A stretch of DNA of 64,000 nt from Eubacterium sp. (GCA_017445905.1 JAFSRX010000052.1:1-64000), one strand, 5' to 3'. Shown: positions 53,356-61,756, numbered from the stretch's first letter. Numbers and translations are program-made. Notes: generated by a model from the letters alone, not told the origin.

Positions 53356-54044
53356 TGTTTACTTCTTAGTTGTAACCGTTTTGCTTGCTGACCAAGCTGA
53401 ATAATACTTAGTTCCCGAAATAGTCTTATATGTTCTGATTCTTACATAGTATTTTTTCTTTGCCGTTAATTTCTTAACAGTTGTTTTAACTGTGCTGTTC
53501 TTTGAAACGGTTACTGATTTCTTATTCTTTGTGAATTTTGAATCAGTTGCATACTGGATTTCATAACCCGTTGTCTTAGTTGCCTGCTTCTTCCAGGTTG
53601 CAGTGAAGGATTTGCTTCCTGCTGTTACCTTTGAAAGAGTTGTTCCCTTCGGGTTAATTTTAAAGGTTTTTGAAATTGTACCTGAGTATGCATTAATACC
53701 CGTTATCTTAAGGGTTGCCTTGCCAACGCTCTTATTATTTGTGTAGGTTACTTTGTAATCTGTATCCTTTTTGAGCGTTTTGCTGCCGAGCTTAACTGTT
53801 ATGCTCTGAGTTAAGGCTTTGCCGGTGTAAGTTTTATCCTTAATGCCTGAAACAGTTGCTTTTGCAAGGCTTGTTTTCTTGAGCTTTGCAATTGCTTTTG
53901 TTTCTCTTGAAAGTTCTTCACCACATACTGAGCAATATACAACCTCATCATATGAACCTGCTTTGTCATAGGTTGCCTTTACTTCGTTTTCTTTAACCGC
54001 TGCAGCAGGAGTGTGGTCGGTTTTTGGAATTGTTTGAGTTTCAG
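53356..54044 (-). repeat. Long direct repeat, copy 2 (copy 1 at 50290-50976)
   Basis: About 680 bp at the 3' end of the 1413-aa gene is nearly identical in bases to 50290-50976 at the 3' end of the 1016-aa gene. The starts of the copies are about 3.07 kb apart. Long runs are identical even at third codon positions, which points to recent duplication or gene conversion. Confidence 0.85.
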
Positions 54045-57000
54045 TTGTTCCGCAAACCGTGCATACCACTGTTTTTTTACCTTCTTTAGTGCAGGTTGCA
54101 TTTTCTGTTATTTCTTTATCCTGCCAGATATGTTTACATCCTTCTATCTTGCCGTCGGTGCAATTTATTGTCACGCTTTTTTTTATGCTTGTTGCATATT
54201 GGGCAATGTTTTTCCACTCTTCTATTGTTCCGTTATACGTTATTGTTTTCAAAGCATTACAGTTTTCAAAAGCATAAGAATTGAAAGCATTATCTATTGA
54301 ATGAGGGATTGTGACGCTTTCTAATGAAGAATAATTGCGTATCGCATAAAACTCTTTTACACCCTCTGATACAACCATGTTTTTAACTGTGCTGTTACTA
54401 TATCTAAAATCTAAACAATATACATCTATATCAGCGATTTTTGCAGGAACAACAATATCAGTTTTATTTGAGTTACAGTCTTCAATTATGATACCCCCGT
54501 AATATGTGTTGTATCTGTAATCGAATTCATTATCAGGGGAATAAAGATCAGCATTAGAGCAATGAATTACTGCTTCATCAACTTTATCGGTGTACATATT
54601 AAACCAATCCATTGCGCTACCTGCAAAGTAAATATCAGTAAGCCCTTGGCAACCGCTGAACGAATAATTGTCAATGCTGATAACGCTCGAGGGAATTGTT
54701 AGTTCTGTTAATATATTTCCGGCACTATCAAATGCGCCTGAACAAATAGATTTTGTTCCTTCTTTAACAGTGTATTTTTCTCCTGCTTCTTCTTTTACTT
54801 CAACTAAATAATTGCTTACATAAAGAGCTCCGTTTTCCCAGTTACTTTCGTTCTTATAAAATTCTGTGTTGGAAAGAAGACTTGAATATATTCCCTTAAT
54901 ACCGTCCGCAATTGAAATTGAGGTTGTATTTTTATTAAATGCAAAACCGTAAACAATTTCGCTAACTGGTCTTCCGTCAATTTCCGATGGAATGTTAACC
55001 TCGGTTATGCCTTTTTTACATTCAAGAATAAAAACATTATTATTATAAACATAGTATATAAAATCGCCCTTGTTTAAATCTCCGTCTGAGCAATGTATTA
55101 CCTTTTCTGTCATACTGGGCAGGTAAACATTAGTGTAATATGTCCTAATTGCGGCAGCCTCATTTAAGGTTCCGTTATAATATACCTCTGATAAGTTGGG
55201 ACAGTTATCAATAAATCCTACATAATAAGAATACCAGTAGCCATTATCCCAGTCGTAATCTTCTTCCCTTGCATAATCAATATAATTCAAGCTTTTTGGA
55301 AGAGTAATTGTTTTCAGGTTTTCGCAATTAGAGAAAACGTATGAACCTAAGCGTTCAACACCCTCAGGAATAACAACATTTTCAATAGTGTTATTGTCTT
55401 TAAAAGTGTTTTTTAAAATTTCAGTAACCTGAACTTCGCCAATTGTTGCAGGAACGGTTACGTTTGAAGCATTGCCTGTGTATTCATAAATATATAGTTT
55501 TCCGCTATTGTTTACTGCATATTTAAACTCGTCTTCATTAAGATTGATATCCGAACAATGAATGGTTGCGAAGAAAACTGCGTTATCTTCGTTTTCATCA
55601 CTATAGTCGCCACCGTAGGAATATGACGCTGTTTCAAACCATTGTTTAGCTGTACCCCAAAAATAAATATCTTTTAAATCTGTGCAGTATAAAAATGCCC
55701 CTGGTTCTATCTTGGTAACGGAAGAAGGAATATTTATACTTTCTAAAACAGAGCCTATGAACGCATATTTTCCAATCGTTGTTACGCTGTTAGGAATAAC
55801 AGTTGATTTTCCTCCCAAAATAAGTTTATTTGTTTCAGTTTCAATAATTGCGTTACAGTTATCCCGGCTGTCGTACTTGAGGTTTGCACTGTCAACAGAA
55901 ATGCTTTCAAGATTTGAACAATTTCTAAATGAATATTCGTCTATCTCTTGAACGGAACTGCTGATAGTTATATTTGTTAACGATAAACAAGAATTAAATG
56001 CGCCTTCGATTCTTGAAACGGTTGAAGGAATTGTCGTGCTGCCACAGCCAAATATCATAGTATTTGTTTTAGTTTCTATAATTGCGTTACAATTATCTCT
56101 GCTGTCATAAACCGGATTGTTTTCTGAAACACTTATAGCAGTGATATACTTTGAATCATCAAAAGTCCAACGGTCAAAATCAGTAATACCGGCGCCAATT
56201 TTAATAGAATGAATATTTTCGCATTCGCGAAATGCCCAATCTGAAACGAAGGTTACGCTATCGGGAAATTCAATTGAAGTGAGGGTTTTGTTGTTTTTGA
56301 AAGATTCATCACTTATGCCTGTAACAGGAACTCCGCCAAGAGTATCTGGAATAACAACATTTGCGCTTTTTCCTTTGTATTTTTTTACATACGCTTCGGT
56401 TTTATCACTATTCAGAGAATATTGATAATCGCCTTCGTAATAGATTCCTTTATCGTTAATAATTCCGTCTGAGCAAAAAACTGTTGCACTTCTCAAATTT
56501 CTGTTATCGGAAGAATATTCTGAACATATACTAATCTGCTGCCACTGATCTTTTGTTCCTGAATAATTAACATAACTGAGATTTGAACAATTATTAAAGG
56601 AACTCTTAATCTCTTTTAATTCAGTTGTTGCGATGATATTTTCAAGGCTTTCGCAATTGTAAAAAGCGTTATTCTCAATAAGAGATACATTTGTTGCGAT
56701 GATATTTTCAAGGCTTTTGCAATTGTAAAAAGCGTCATTCTCAATAAGAGATACATTATTAAGATCAACGGATATAATTTTAGCTGAGCCGTAATCATCA
56801 TCATAAACGCCTTCAAAAGCAGACCATCCGATGGTTTTAGTTTCGTCTGGCACTTTATAGGTTGGACCTTCTTTTCCCATCGGATACTGAATAAGTATGC
56901 TTAAATCCTTGCTGAAAAGAACTCCGTCAACATCGGTATAATTGGGATTATCATCATCAACGGTTATTTGTTCTAAAGAAGGGCATCCATAACAAGGACT

Positions 57001-57600
57001 TGAAAGTTCTGTTAAAGTGGCAGGGAAACGCATGGAGATGAAGCCCGAACACGCTAATGCGTGGTCGCCGAGTTTTTCAAGATTTTTCAAATCAATTGAA
57101 GTGAGTTTAGGACATTTATAAAATGCTTCGCTTCCAATTTCCTTTATTGTTGATGGGAGAGTTACCTCCTCAAGAGATGAACAACTGCAGAAAGCTCCCT
57201 GATCAAGTGTATCAACGCCCTCAGGAATAACAACACTTTTTATATCTTCATTTTCGTAAAATGCGTAGTAACCTATCGCCTTGACAGGATAGCCATCTAT
57301 TTGAGACGGAATAACGATATCTGTTTTGTCGCCATTATAATCTGTTATAACTGCTCCGCCGTCTTCTCGGCTATATGTGTTGTATTCATAATTGAATTCT
57401 TCCCCACCCGCAGCTTCTTCAGCGGTGAATGCTTCATAATAGGTTGCACCCGGAGTGTCTATACTGATTTCATGCACTCCAACTTCAGCCGAAGGCACAT
57501 CACCCGAAGGTAATTCATCTGCAAACGCCTCAAACGGTAGCGCAGAAATTGCTGATATTATCATTAATAATGATAAAATAATTGATAAAGCTTTTTTCAT
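53359..57600 (-). CDS. Large BspA-like leucine-rich repeat surface protein
   Basis: 1413 aa from the ATG at 57600, preferred because AAGGAG lies 7 nt upstream and the signal peptide (MKKALSIILSLLMIISAISALPFEAFA) then starts normally. An in-frame ATG at 57621 overlaps the previous stop but lacks a ribosome site. Most of the protein (about 70-1190) is BspA/LRR_5 repeats grouped in several blocks, each starting with a YNxYxRxDGGAVITDYNGDKTDIV-like strand. One CxxC repeat and the same Ig/Fn3-like 170-residue tail as the neighbour close it. No sortase motif is seen. Confidence 0.88.
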   Translation of the reverse strand: MKKALSIILSLLMIISAISALPFEAFADELPSGDVPSAEVGVHEISIDTPGATYYEAFTAEEAAGGEEFNYEYNTYSREDGGAVITDYNGDKTDIVIPSQIDGYPVKAIGYYAFYENEDIKSVVIPEGVDTLDQGAFCSCSSLEEVTLPSTIKEIGSEAFYKCPKLTSIDLKNLEKLGDHALACSGFISMRFPATLTELSSPCYGCPSLEQITVDDDNPNYTDVDGVLFSKDLSILIQYPMGKEGPTYKVPDETKTIGWSAFEGVYDDDYGSAKIISVDLNNVSLIENDAFYNCKSLENIIATNVSLIENNAFYNCESLENIIATTELKEIKSSFNNCSNLSYVNYSGTKDQWQQISICSEYSSDNRNLRSATVFCSDGIINDKGIYYEGDYQYSLNSDKTEAYVKKYKGKSANVVIPDTLGGVPVTGISDESFKNNKTLTSIEFPDSVTFVSDWAFRECENIHSIKIGAGITDFDRWTFDDSKYITAISVSENNPVYDSRDNCNAIIETKTNTMIFGCGSTTIPSTVSRIEGAFNSCLSLTNITISSSVQEIDEYSFRNCSNLESISVDSANLKYDSRDNCNAIIETETNKLILGGKSTVIPNSVTTIGKYAFIGSVLESINIPSSVTKIEPGAFLYCTDLKDIYFWGTAKQWFETASYSYGGDYSDENEDNAVFFATIHCSDINLNEDEFKYAVNNSGKLYIYEYTGNASNVTVPATIGEVQVTEILKNTFKDNNTIENVVIPEGVERLGSYVFSNCENLKTITLPKSLNYIDYAREEDYDWDNGYWYSYYVGFIDNCPNLSEVYYNGTLNEAAAIRTYYTNVYLPSMTEKVIHCSDGDLNKGDFIYYVYNNNVFILECKKGITEVNIPSEIDGRPVSEIVYGFAFNKNTTSISIADGIKGIYSSLLSNTEFYKNESNWENGALYVSNYLVEVKEEAGEKYTVKEGTKSICSGAFDSAGNILTELTIPSSVISIDNYSFSGCQGLTDIYFAGSAMDWFNMYTDKVDEAVIHCSNADLYSPDNEFDYRYNTYYGGIIIEDCNSNKTDIVVPAKIADIDVYCLDFRYSNSTVKNMVVSEGVKEFYAIRNYSSLESVTIPHSIDNAFNSYAFENCNALKTITYNGTIEEWKNIAQYATSIKKSVTINCTDGKIEGCKHIWQDKEITENATCTKEGKKTVVCTVCGTTETQTIPKTDHTPAAAVKENEVKATYDKAGSYDEVVYCSVCGEELSRETKAIAKLKKTSLAKATVSGIKDKTYTGKALTQSITVKLGSKTLKKDTDYKVTYTNNKSVGKATLKITGINAYSGTISKTFKINPKGTTLSKVTAGSKSFTATWKKQATKTTGYEIQYATDSKFTKNKKSVTVSKNSTVKTTVKKLTAKKKYYVRIRTYKTISGTKYYSAWSASKTVTTKK
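56625..56756 (-). repeat. 66-bp tandem duplication of one LRR unit
   Basis: Bases 56625-56690 and 56691-56756 are nearly identical (two differences noticed). The protein reads VSLIENDAFYNCKSLENIIATN and then VSLIENNAFYNCESLENIIATT. The unit is exactly 22 codons, one leucine-rich repeat. Confidence 0.85.
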
Positions 57601-57617
57601 CGTTTTTCTCCTTTTTA

Positions 57618-58415
57618 TCATTTCTTAGTAGTAACAGTCTTTGAAGTGCTCCAAGCTGAATAATACTTTGTTCCGCTCACAGTTTTATATGTTCTGATTC
57701 TAACATAGTACTTTTTATTGCCCTTAAGCTTCTTAACGGTTACACTTGTTTTCTTAGCTCCCTTAACTGTCTTTTTCTTAGAAGTTTTTTTGGTAAAGCT
57801 TTTTGATGTTGAATACTGAATCTGATAGCCTGCAACGCTACTTTTTTTGTTCCATGTAGCTTTAAAGCTCTTTTTGCCTTTTGTAACCTTTTTTAGTGAA
57901 GTGAAGGTTGGAGCGTTGTAATGCGCCTTAACCTTTGTCAGCGGGTCATTGTTTCCCAAAGCATAAACCGCAAAATCAACAACGCCCTTCCACTGAGCTT
58001 TTGTTCCGCCGTAGTAAACATCTTTTAATGCAGTGCATCCAGCAAAAGCGCAGGCATTAATCGGACAATCCTGTTTATCATTTACGCTTTTCGGAATAGA
58101 TATCGTTTTCAGCTTACTGCAGTTTCCAAAAGTCCAATGTCCTATGTAATTAACGCCGTTTGGTATAACAACATTCACTATTTTTTTGTTATTTTGAAAA
58201 GCAAAATCGCCAATTGAGTTGACTTTATAATCTCCTATTTTTTCCGGAATAACAACAAAGGTATCGCTGCCTGTATATCCCGTTATTGAGGCACTTTTTC
58301 CTTTGGTTTCATACTTAAAACCATTGCTGCTTTTTGCACTTGCAGTGATAGATATCCCTGCTGCCATTGTTAATACAAGTGCGATTGATAATAAAACTGA
58401 TAGAACTTTTTTCAT
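57618..58415 (-). CDS. Small BspA-like secreted protein with Fn3-like tail
   Basis: 265 aa. The signal peptide is clear (MKKVLSVLLSIALVLTMAAGISITASA). Two to three LRR_5 units follow (VVIPNGVNYIGHWTFGNCSKLKTISIPKSV, CAFAGCTALKDVYYGG), then a Lys-rich Fn3-like module ending in YYVRIRTYKTVSGTKYYSAW and VTTKK, matching the tails of the two larger neighbours. It is the first gene of the three-gene operon; the next ATG lies 17 bp after its stop. It may represent the minimal unit from which the larger paralogues grew. Confidence 0.85.
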   Translation of the reverse strand: MKKVLSVLLSIALVLTMAAGISITASAKSSNGFKYETKGKSASITGYTGSDTFVVIPEKIGDYKVNSIGDFAFQNNKKIVNVVIPNGVNYIGHWTFGNCSKLKTISIPKSVNDKQDCPINACAFAGCTALKDVYYGGTKAQWKGVVDFAVYALGNNDPLTKVKAHYNAPTFTSLKKVTKGKKSFKATWNKKSSVAGYQIQYSTSKSFTKKTSKKKTVKGAKKTSVTVKKLKGNKKYYVRIRTYKTVSGTKYYSAWSTSKTVTTKK

Positions 58416-58448
58416 AGCTTTTACTCCTTATGTTATAATTATGTTATT

Positions 58449-58486
58449 AGTATAATATATTATTATAACAAAAGTCAAGTTATACT
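58449..58486. promoter_or_regulatory. Divergent control region of the BspA operon and RHH gene
   Basis: Minus-strand TTGACT (58473-58478), an 18-nt spacer and TATACT (58449-58454) drive the BspA operon. An inverted repeat AGTATAA (58449-58455) and TTATACT (58480-58486) brackets this promoter, and TATACT at 58481-58486 could be the -10 of the rightward gene. A ribbon-helix-helix dimer bound here would block both. Confidence 0.5.
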
Positions 58487-58503
58487 ATTGTTAGGGTGAT
58501 ACT

Positions 58504-58692
58504 GTGAAAGAAAAACTGATTATTCAAAAAAAGCCACTCAGAGGCGACGACGGATATAAAACCTTTTCAATAAGAATAAAAGATTCAACGGTTGAAAAAC
58601 TTGATGATTTAACCTTGAAAACAAACAGGTCGAGAAACGAGCTTATAAACATTTTACTTGACTGGGCAATAGATAACTGCGAAATTCAGTAA
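58504..58692 (+). CDS. Small ribbon-helix-helix-like protein
   Basis: 62 aa with a GTG start. After a basic N-terminus (KEKLIIQKKPLRGDDG) it has YKTFSIRIKDSTVEKLDDLTLKTNRSRNELINILLDWAI, the strand-helix-helix pattern of CopG/Arc-type DNA-binding proteins. It is divergent from the BspA operon, 89 bp between starts, and followed at once by its own terminator. It is probably a local repressor; no toxin partner gene lies beside it. Confidence 0.7.
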   Translation: MKEKLIIQKKPLRGDDGYKTFSIRIKDSTVEKLDDLTLKTNRSRNELINILLDWAIDNCEIQ

Positions 58693-58728
58693 AAAAGACT
58701 GCTTCACGCAAATGAAGCAGTCTTTTTT
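58691..58728. terminator. Strong terminator after the RHH gene
   Basis: 58691-58706 pairs with 58713-58728 over 16 bp with a 6-nt loop (CGCAAA). The arms start in A6 and end in T6, so it works in both directions. Confidence 0.9.
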
Positions 58729-58795
58729 AAGTTTCGAGTTGTCGGGTGACACATTCACATTTGATTATTTTTTCGACGAACAACACATACCGTCA

Positions 58796-58866
58796 AATCA
58801 ATGGGGACACACCTCTGAGCGTTGTCGTTGCAAAACGCATTCTGTGGAGGAATGTCCCCATTGATT
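58796..58866. repeat. Inverted repeat with GGGGACA arms
   Basis: The 14-bp arms 58796-58809 and 58853-58866 are perfect reverse complements spaced by 43 bp. The arms share the GGGGAC core with palindromes at 32688 and 48001. The spacer has CACCTC near one arm and GAGG near the other, which could extend pairing. Confidence 0.75.
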
Positions 58867-58993
58867 CGAGGGAATGCACCACGCATAACGCCCCACGCGT
58901 CACTTATTGTCTGAGCGCTTGCGCGAGTAACCAACAACTCCGACCAACGGTTCCCAAAATTTGTTTTCGGCTTGGAGCTCGTCAATTCAAACT

Positions 58994-59118
58994 CCGTGAT
59001 TGAAACATTTTGAAAGCAAAATGCTATTAATCACTCCGATTGTATTTCCTCTTCAAATCAAAATTCGGCAATGCCTGCTTTTTGATTTGGTTGTTGACCA
59101 TTCGGCAGTTCTTCGTCC
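58994..59118. repeat. Structured tandem element, copy A
   Basis: It starts with CCGTGATT. The first hairpin is CATTTTG/CAAAATG (59006-59012, 59017-59023) closed outside by GTGATT/AATCAC (58996-59001, 59029-59034). The second is CAAATCAAAA/TTTTGATTTG (59054-59063, 59080-59089). A third small one is GGT/ACC. It aligns with copy B at an offset of 134 bp. Confidence 0.7.
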
Positions 59119-59127
59119 AAAGATAAT

Positions 59128-59249
59128 CCGCGATTGGAGCATATCGTGTTTAACGATATGCTAATAATCGCTCCATACCTTTCTCCTCTCAAATCAAAAT
59201 GTTTTGCATTTTGATTTGTTTACCGATGCGGATACTTGTACCGCATCGG
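59128..59249. repeat. Structured tandem element, copy B
   Basis: Same order as copy A with changed but still paired stems: GCATATCGT/ACGATATGC (59139-59147, 59153-59161), GCGATT/AATCGC outside, a 12-bp perfect stem 59190-59201 with 59207-59218, and CCGATGCGG/CCGCATCGG (59223-59231, 59241-59249). CTAWTAATCRCTCC and CCTCTnCAAATCAAAAT are shared with copy A. Confidence 0.7.
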
Positions 59250-59255
59250 AGAGGA

Positions 59256-59334
59256 AAAACATCCGCAGTTATTATTATATGTTGCTCAAATTAAATAACT
59301 AAGAGCAATATATTTCAATCACGCAGGATGTTTT
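59256..59334. repeat. Nested long hairpin
   Basis: AAAACATCC (59256-59264) pairs with GGATGTTTT (59326-59334), and inside it TTGCTC (59282-59287) pairs with GAGCAA (59303-59308), with ATAT on both flanks of the inner stem. With the elements at 58796-59249 it makes the gap from 58729 to 59380 almost wholly palindromic, and no gene was seen in it. Confidence 0.65.
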
Positions 59335-59380
59335 GACGAGGGAGCGGTCGCAAACGAACCAGCGCTCGGGGCTCGCAACT

Positions 59381-60325
59381 CTACTTAGTATATATCGCCG
59401 AGGTAACTGCAAGAGGCATCTCCTCGCCGTCAAGCTTTCCCCAAAGTTCTGCCCTGTACCAACTATTCGGTTTAAGGTTTAGCTTTATTTCTTTTTCGTT
59501 AATTTGTGCTTTATAAATACACTCGCTTCTATTGGTTACAATCTGTATATCAGAATACGAAATATTGCTTTTTTCATTTCTTCTTGCGTAAACATCGCAG
59601 AAGATATTTATTTTAGCTTCGCCCAATTTTGCTGTTTCGCCGAGAGTGAATTTTTTGCCTTTCTGCTCAATTTCAAAAAAGAGCTTTGCGCCTGATGATG
59701 CAACGGTTTTTCCGCTTTTTATCGCATTTAAAGCTTTTTCGGCTGTCGGTTTTCCTTCTATATCAACATATGTGCAGCCGAAAATGCCTTCGGGCTTGTG
59801 AGAGTGCCAGTCGCGTCCGTAGGCTGCCGCAATATGATACCCTTCATCAAGCAGGCTGCTCCAAAATTTCAACGCCTTTTCATTTTCTCCGTTATCACTT
59901 GAAAAGCCCTCGTGAAAAACCTCGATGTAATCAACATTTTCATAGTTTTTTATATCAAATTCATATCTTCCGCCTGTGCAAAACGGTGAGCCAAGCTGAA
60001 AAGGATGCGCAATTCCGATAACGCCCTCGCTTTTCCTCACCTCGCTGAGCTTTTCATCAATATTTTTAGGCGTTGCATCGCGCCAGTCAACAAAGCTCTT
60101 TGCACCGAGAACAAGAATATGACCGTAGTATGCGGTCCATTCAATTCCCGAAATCGCAGGGATAATGCTCTCATCAAGCTCACTGCATCCGCTGAAAGTG
60201 TTGTGGTCGGTCAGGGCGATGAGTGAAAGTCCGTTTTCTTTTGCGGCATTTTGAAGCTCATTTACCGAAAAACCGCCGTCGCTGTGGTTGGTGTGGCAAT
60301 GAAGCTCGCAGGGTAAATAGCTCAT
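59381..60325 (-). CDS. PHP-domain metallohydrolase (CehA/McbA-like)
   Basis: 314 aa. The PHP metal motifs are in order: ELHCHTNHSDGGFSVNEL, ALTDHNTFSG, GIEWTA, GIAHPFQLGSP, YIEVFHEG and YGRDWHSHK. The C-terminal 100 residues form a beta domain. PHP enzymes hydrolyse phosphoesters with two or three metals; the CehA/McbA group has diverse substrates, so none is assigned. It has no signal peptide. Its ATG overlaps the stop of the upstream 145-aa gene by 4 bp. Confidence 0.85.
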   Translation of the reverse strand: MSYLPCELHCHTNHSDGGFSVNELQNAAKENGLSLIALTDHNTFSGCSELDESIIPAISGIEWTAYYGHILVLGAKSFVDWRDATPKNIDEKLSEVRKSEGVIGIAHPFQLGSPFCTGGRYEFDIKNYENVDYIEVFHEGFSSDNGENEKALKFWSSLLDEGYHIAAAYGRDWHSHKPEGIFGCTYVDIEGKPTAEKALNAIKSGKTVASSGAKLFFEIEQKGKKFTLGETAKLGEAKINIFCDVYARRNEKSNISYSDIQIVTNRSECIYKAQINEKEIKLNLKPNSWYRAELWGKLDGEEMPLAVTSAIYTK

Positions 60326-60759
60326 ATCTGTTCCTCCTCGATTTCAATGCTGTATTCAACCTCGCAGCCCGCAAAATGAACATTCAAAACGGCGTTCCAC
60401 TCTCCGCTTTCAATTTCTTTGTTGATAATTCCGGGTGTGCTGTTTTCGTTTGAAATAGTTATTTTCTGTTCATTCGGATGACGGTGGCAAGCGCCACGGT
60501 ATTTTTTATTTTCATCAAATGAAAGAGTTAAAAGATTTCTTATCGGAAGAAAATCAGAGGGGTTTTCGCTTTCGGTTTTATATTTTTTCAACCCTTTTTC
60601 AATCAGTTCAAGGCTGTTGCTTTCGTTTTCAACATTTTTCGGACTATATGAAAATTCAACAACAAGCCTTTTTGCGCTTTTTGAAACATTGAATTTATGG
60701 TCAATATTGGTTTTGCTGTCTTTTTCAGTTACTTTTCCTGCTGCGGATAAAACTTTCAT
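60322..60759 (-). CDS. Hypothetical partner of the PHP protein, 145 aa
   Basis: No family recognised. The ATG at 60759 is preferred because GGTGA lies 5 nt upstream; ATG at 60762 and TTG at 60771 are in frame. The protein is soluble with several beta-like strands (RLVVEFSYSPKNVEN, LLTLSFDENKKYRGACHRHPNEQKITISNE, NAVLNVHFAGCEVEYSIEIEEEQI). It overlaps the PHP gene by 4 bp (ATGA), indicating coupled synthesis and possibly a joint function. Confidence 0.65.
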   Translation of the reverse strand: MKVLSAAGKVTEKDSKTNIDHKFNVSKSAKRLVVEFSYSPKNVENESNSLELIEKGLKKYKTESENPSDFLPIRNLLTLSFDENKKYRGACHRHPNEQKITISNENSTPGIINKEIESGEWNAVLNVHFAGCEVEYSIEIEEEQI

Positions 60760-60791
60760 CATATTCACCAAATTTTTTATTTATTGATATA

Positions 60792-60820
60792 ATAATGCGC
60801 TTTATCTTGAATAATGTCAA
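60792..60820 (-). promoter_or_regulatory. Promoter of the PHP operon
   Basis: Minus-strand TTGACA (60815-60820), a 17-nt spacer and CATTAT (60792-60797). It overlaps the divergent promoter at 60807-60835, so the two compete for polymerase. Confidence 0.6.
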
Positions 60821-60835
60821 TAAAAATGCTATAAT
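60807..60835 (+). promoter_or_regulatory. Promoter of the PI-PLC/PFK/CorA genes
   Basis: TTGAAT (60807-60812), a 17-nt spacer and TATAAT (60830-60835), about 28 nt before the ATG at 60863. Confidence 0.65.
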
Positions 60836-60862
60836 TTTGTAAGCAAATACAAGGTGATACAT

Positions 60863-61756
60863 ATGAGCATTAATTTAACAAACTGGATGAAGGATATTGA
60901 TTCCGATAAAAAACTGTTTTCTCTTAACATTCCCGGAACGCATGATGCCGCTGCGCGCTATGTTCAATATGCGCATATTGCAAAATGCCAGGATTTGAGC
61001 ATATACGATCAGCTTTGCATCGGCGTTCGTGCTCTTGATATAAGAGTTATGGCAGAGGAAAACAGGCTTTTGATGATTCACTCTATTGCAAAGGTTTTCT
61101 GCACGGCGCGCCAGCCCAAGCTCCATATGGATTTAGAATATGTTTTAACTCAAATATATGCTTTTCTTGATGAAAACCCGAGCGAAGCAGTAATTTTTCA
61201 GTTTAAAAACGATTCGGGCAAGGATTTTGAAAAGAGCTTCGATAATCTTTTCAACACATATATCAAGCCCAACCAAAAAAGATGGTATCTGAAAAACGAA
61301 TGCCCGACACTTGGCGAGGCAAGAGGTAAAATTGTTTTAATCCGCCGCTGTCTTATGGATGAAAACAACGAGGAATACACCGACGAAACCAGCGGAATTG
61401 ATTTTTCCTCCTGGGTTGAGCAAACTGAAATGATTCCCGATCCTCTGATCCTGAAAACAGGTGGTAAGGACAGCGCTGAGTTTATTATTCAGGATAGATT
61501 CAAATATAAAGCTGAGGATAAGTGGGCTGCCTGCATAAAACCTTTTATTCAGAATCTCAAACCTTTTGAAAAGCAATATGTTATCTGCTATTTTTCAACC
61601 TCGGGCGGACTTGCAGGACCTAAGAAGAATGCTCAGCTTCTTAATAATGCTTTTATCAATTTCCCTATTCAAAGGGGAATTAATCTCGGAACAGTTTATC
61701 TTGATTTTCCAAGTAAAAGAATAACAACAAAGATTATAGAGAGTAATAGATTATGA
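60863..61756 (+). CDS. PI-PLC-like phosphodiesterase
   Basis: 297 aa from the ATG at 60863, with AAGGTGAT just before it. NIPGTHDAA carries the first catalytic His (H27), followed by LCIGVRALDIRV and the second His in LLMIHSI, as in phosphatidylinositol-specific phospholipase C X domains. SEAVIFQFKND and a C-terminal LGTVYLDFPS complete the barrel. Known bacterial PI-PLCs are secreted, but this one has no signal peptide, so an intracellular substrate is likely. Its stop overlaps the PFK start by 4 bp. Confidence 0.8.
   Translation: MSINLTNWMKDIDSDKKLFSLNIPGTHDAAARYVQYAHIAKCQDLSIYDQLCIGVRALDIRVMAEENRLLMIHSIAKVFCTARQPKLHMDLEYVLTQIYAFLDENPSEAVIFQFKNDSGKDFEKSFDNLFNTYIKPNQKRWYLKNECPTLGEARGKIVLIRRCLMDENNEEYTDETSGIDFSSWVEQTEMIPDPLILKTGGKDSAEFIIQDRFKYKAEDKWAACIKPFIQNLKPFEKQYVICYFSTSGGLAGPKKNAQLLNNAFINFPIQRGINLGTVYLDFPSKRITTKIIESNRL

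Noticed and set aside
58504..58692. Antitoxin of a toxin-antitoxin pair
   Set aside because: The ribbon-helix-helix protein is followed directly by a terminator and no toxin-sized ORF is adjacent.
58755..58985. A 76-aa minus-strand frame and an 85-aa plus-strand frame in the repeat-rich gap
   Set aside because: Both run through palindromic repeat DNA, lack ribosome sites and have no recognisable domain. They are probably frames carried by the repeat.
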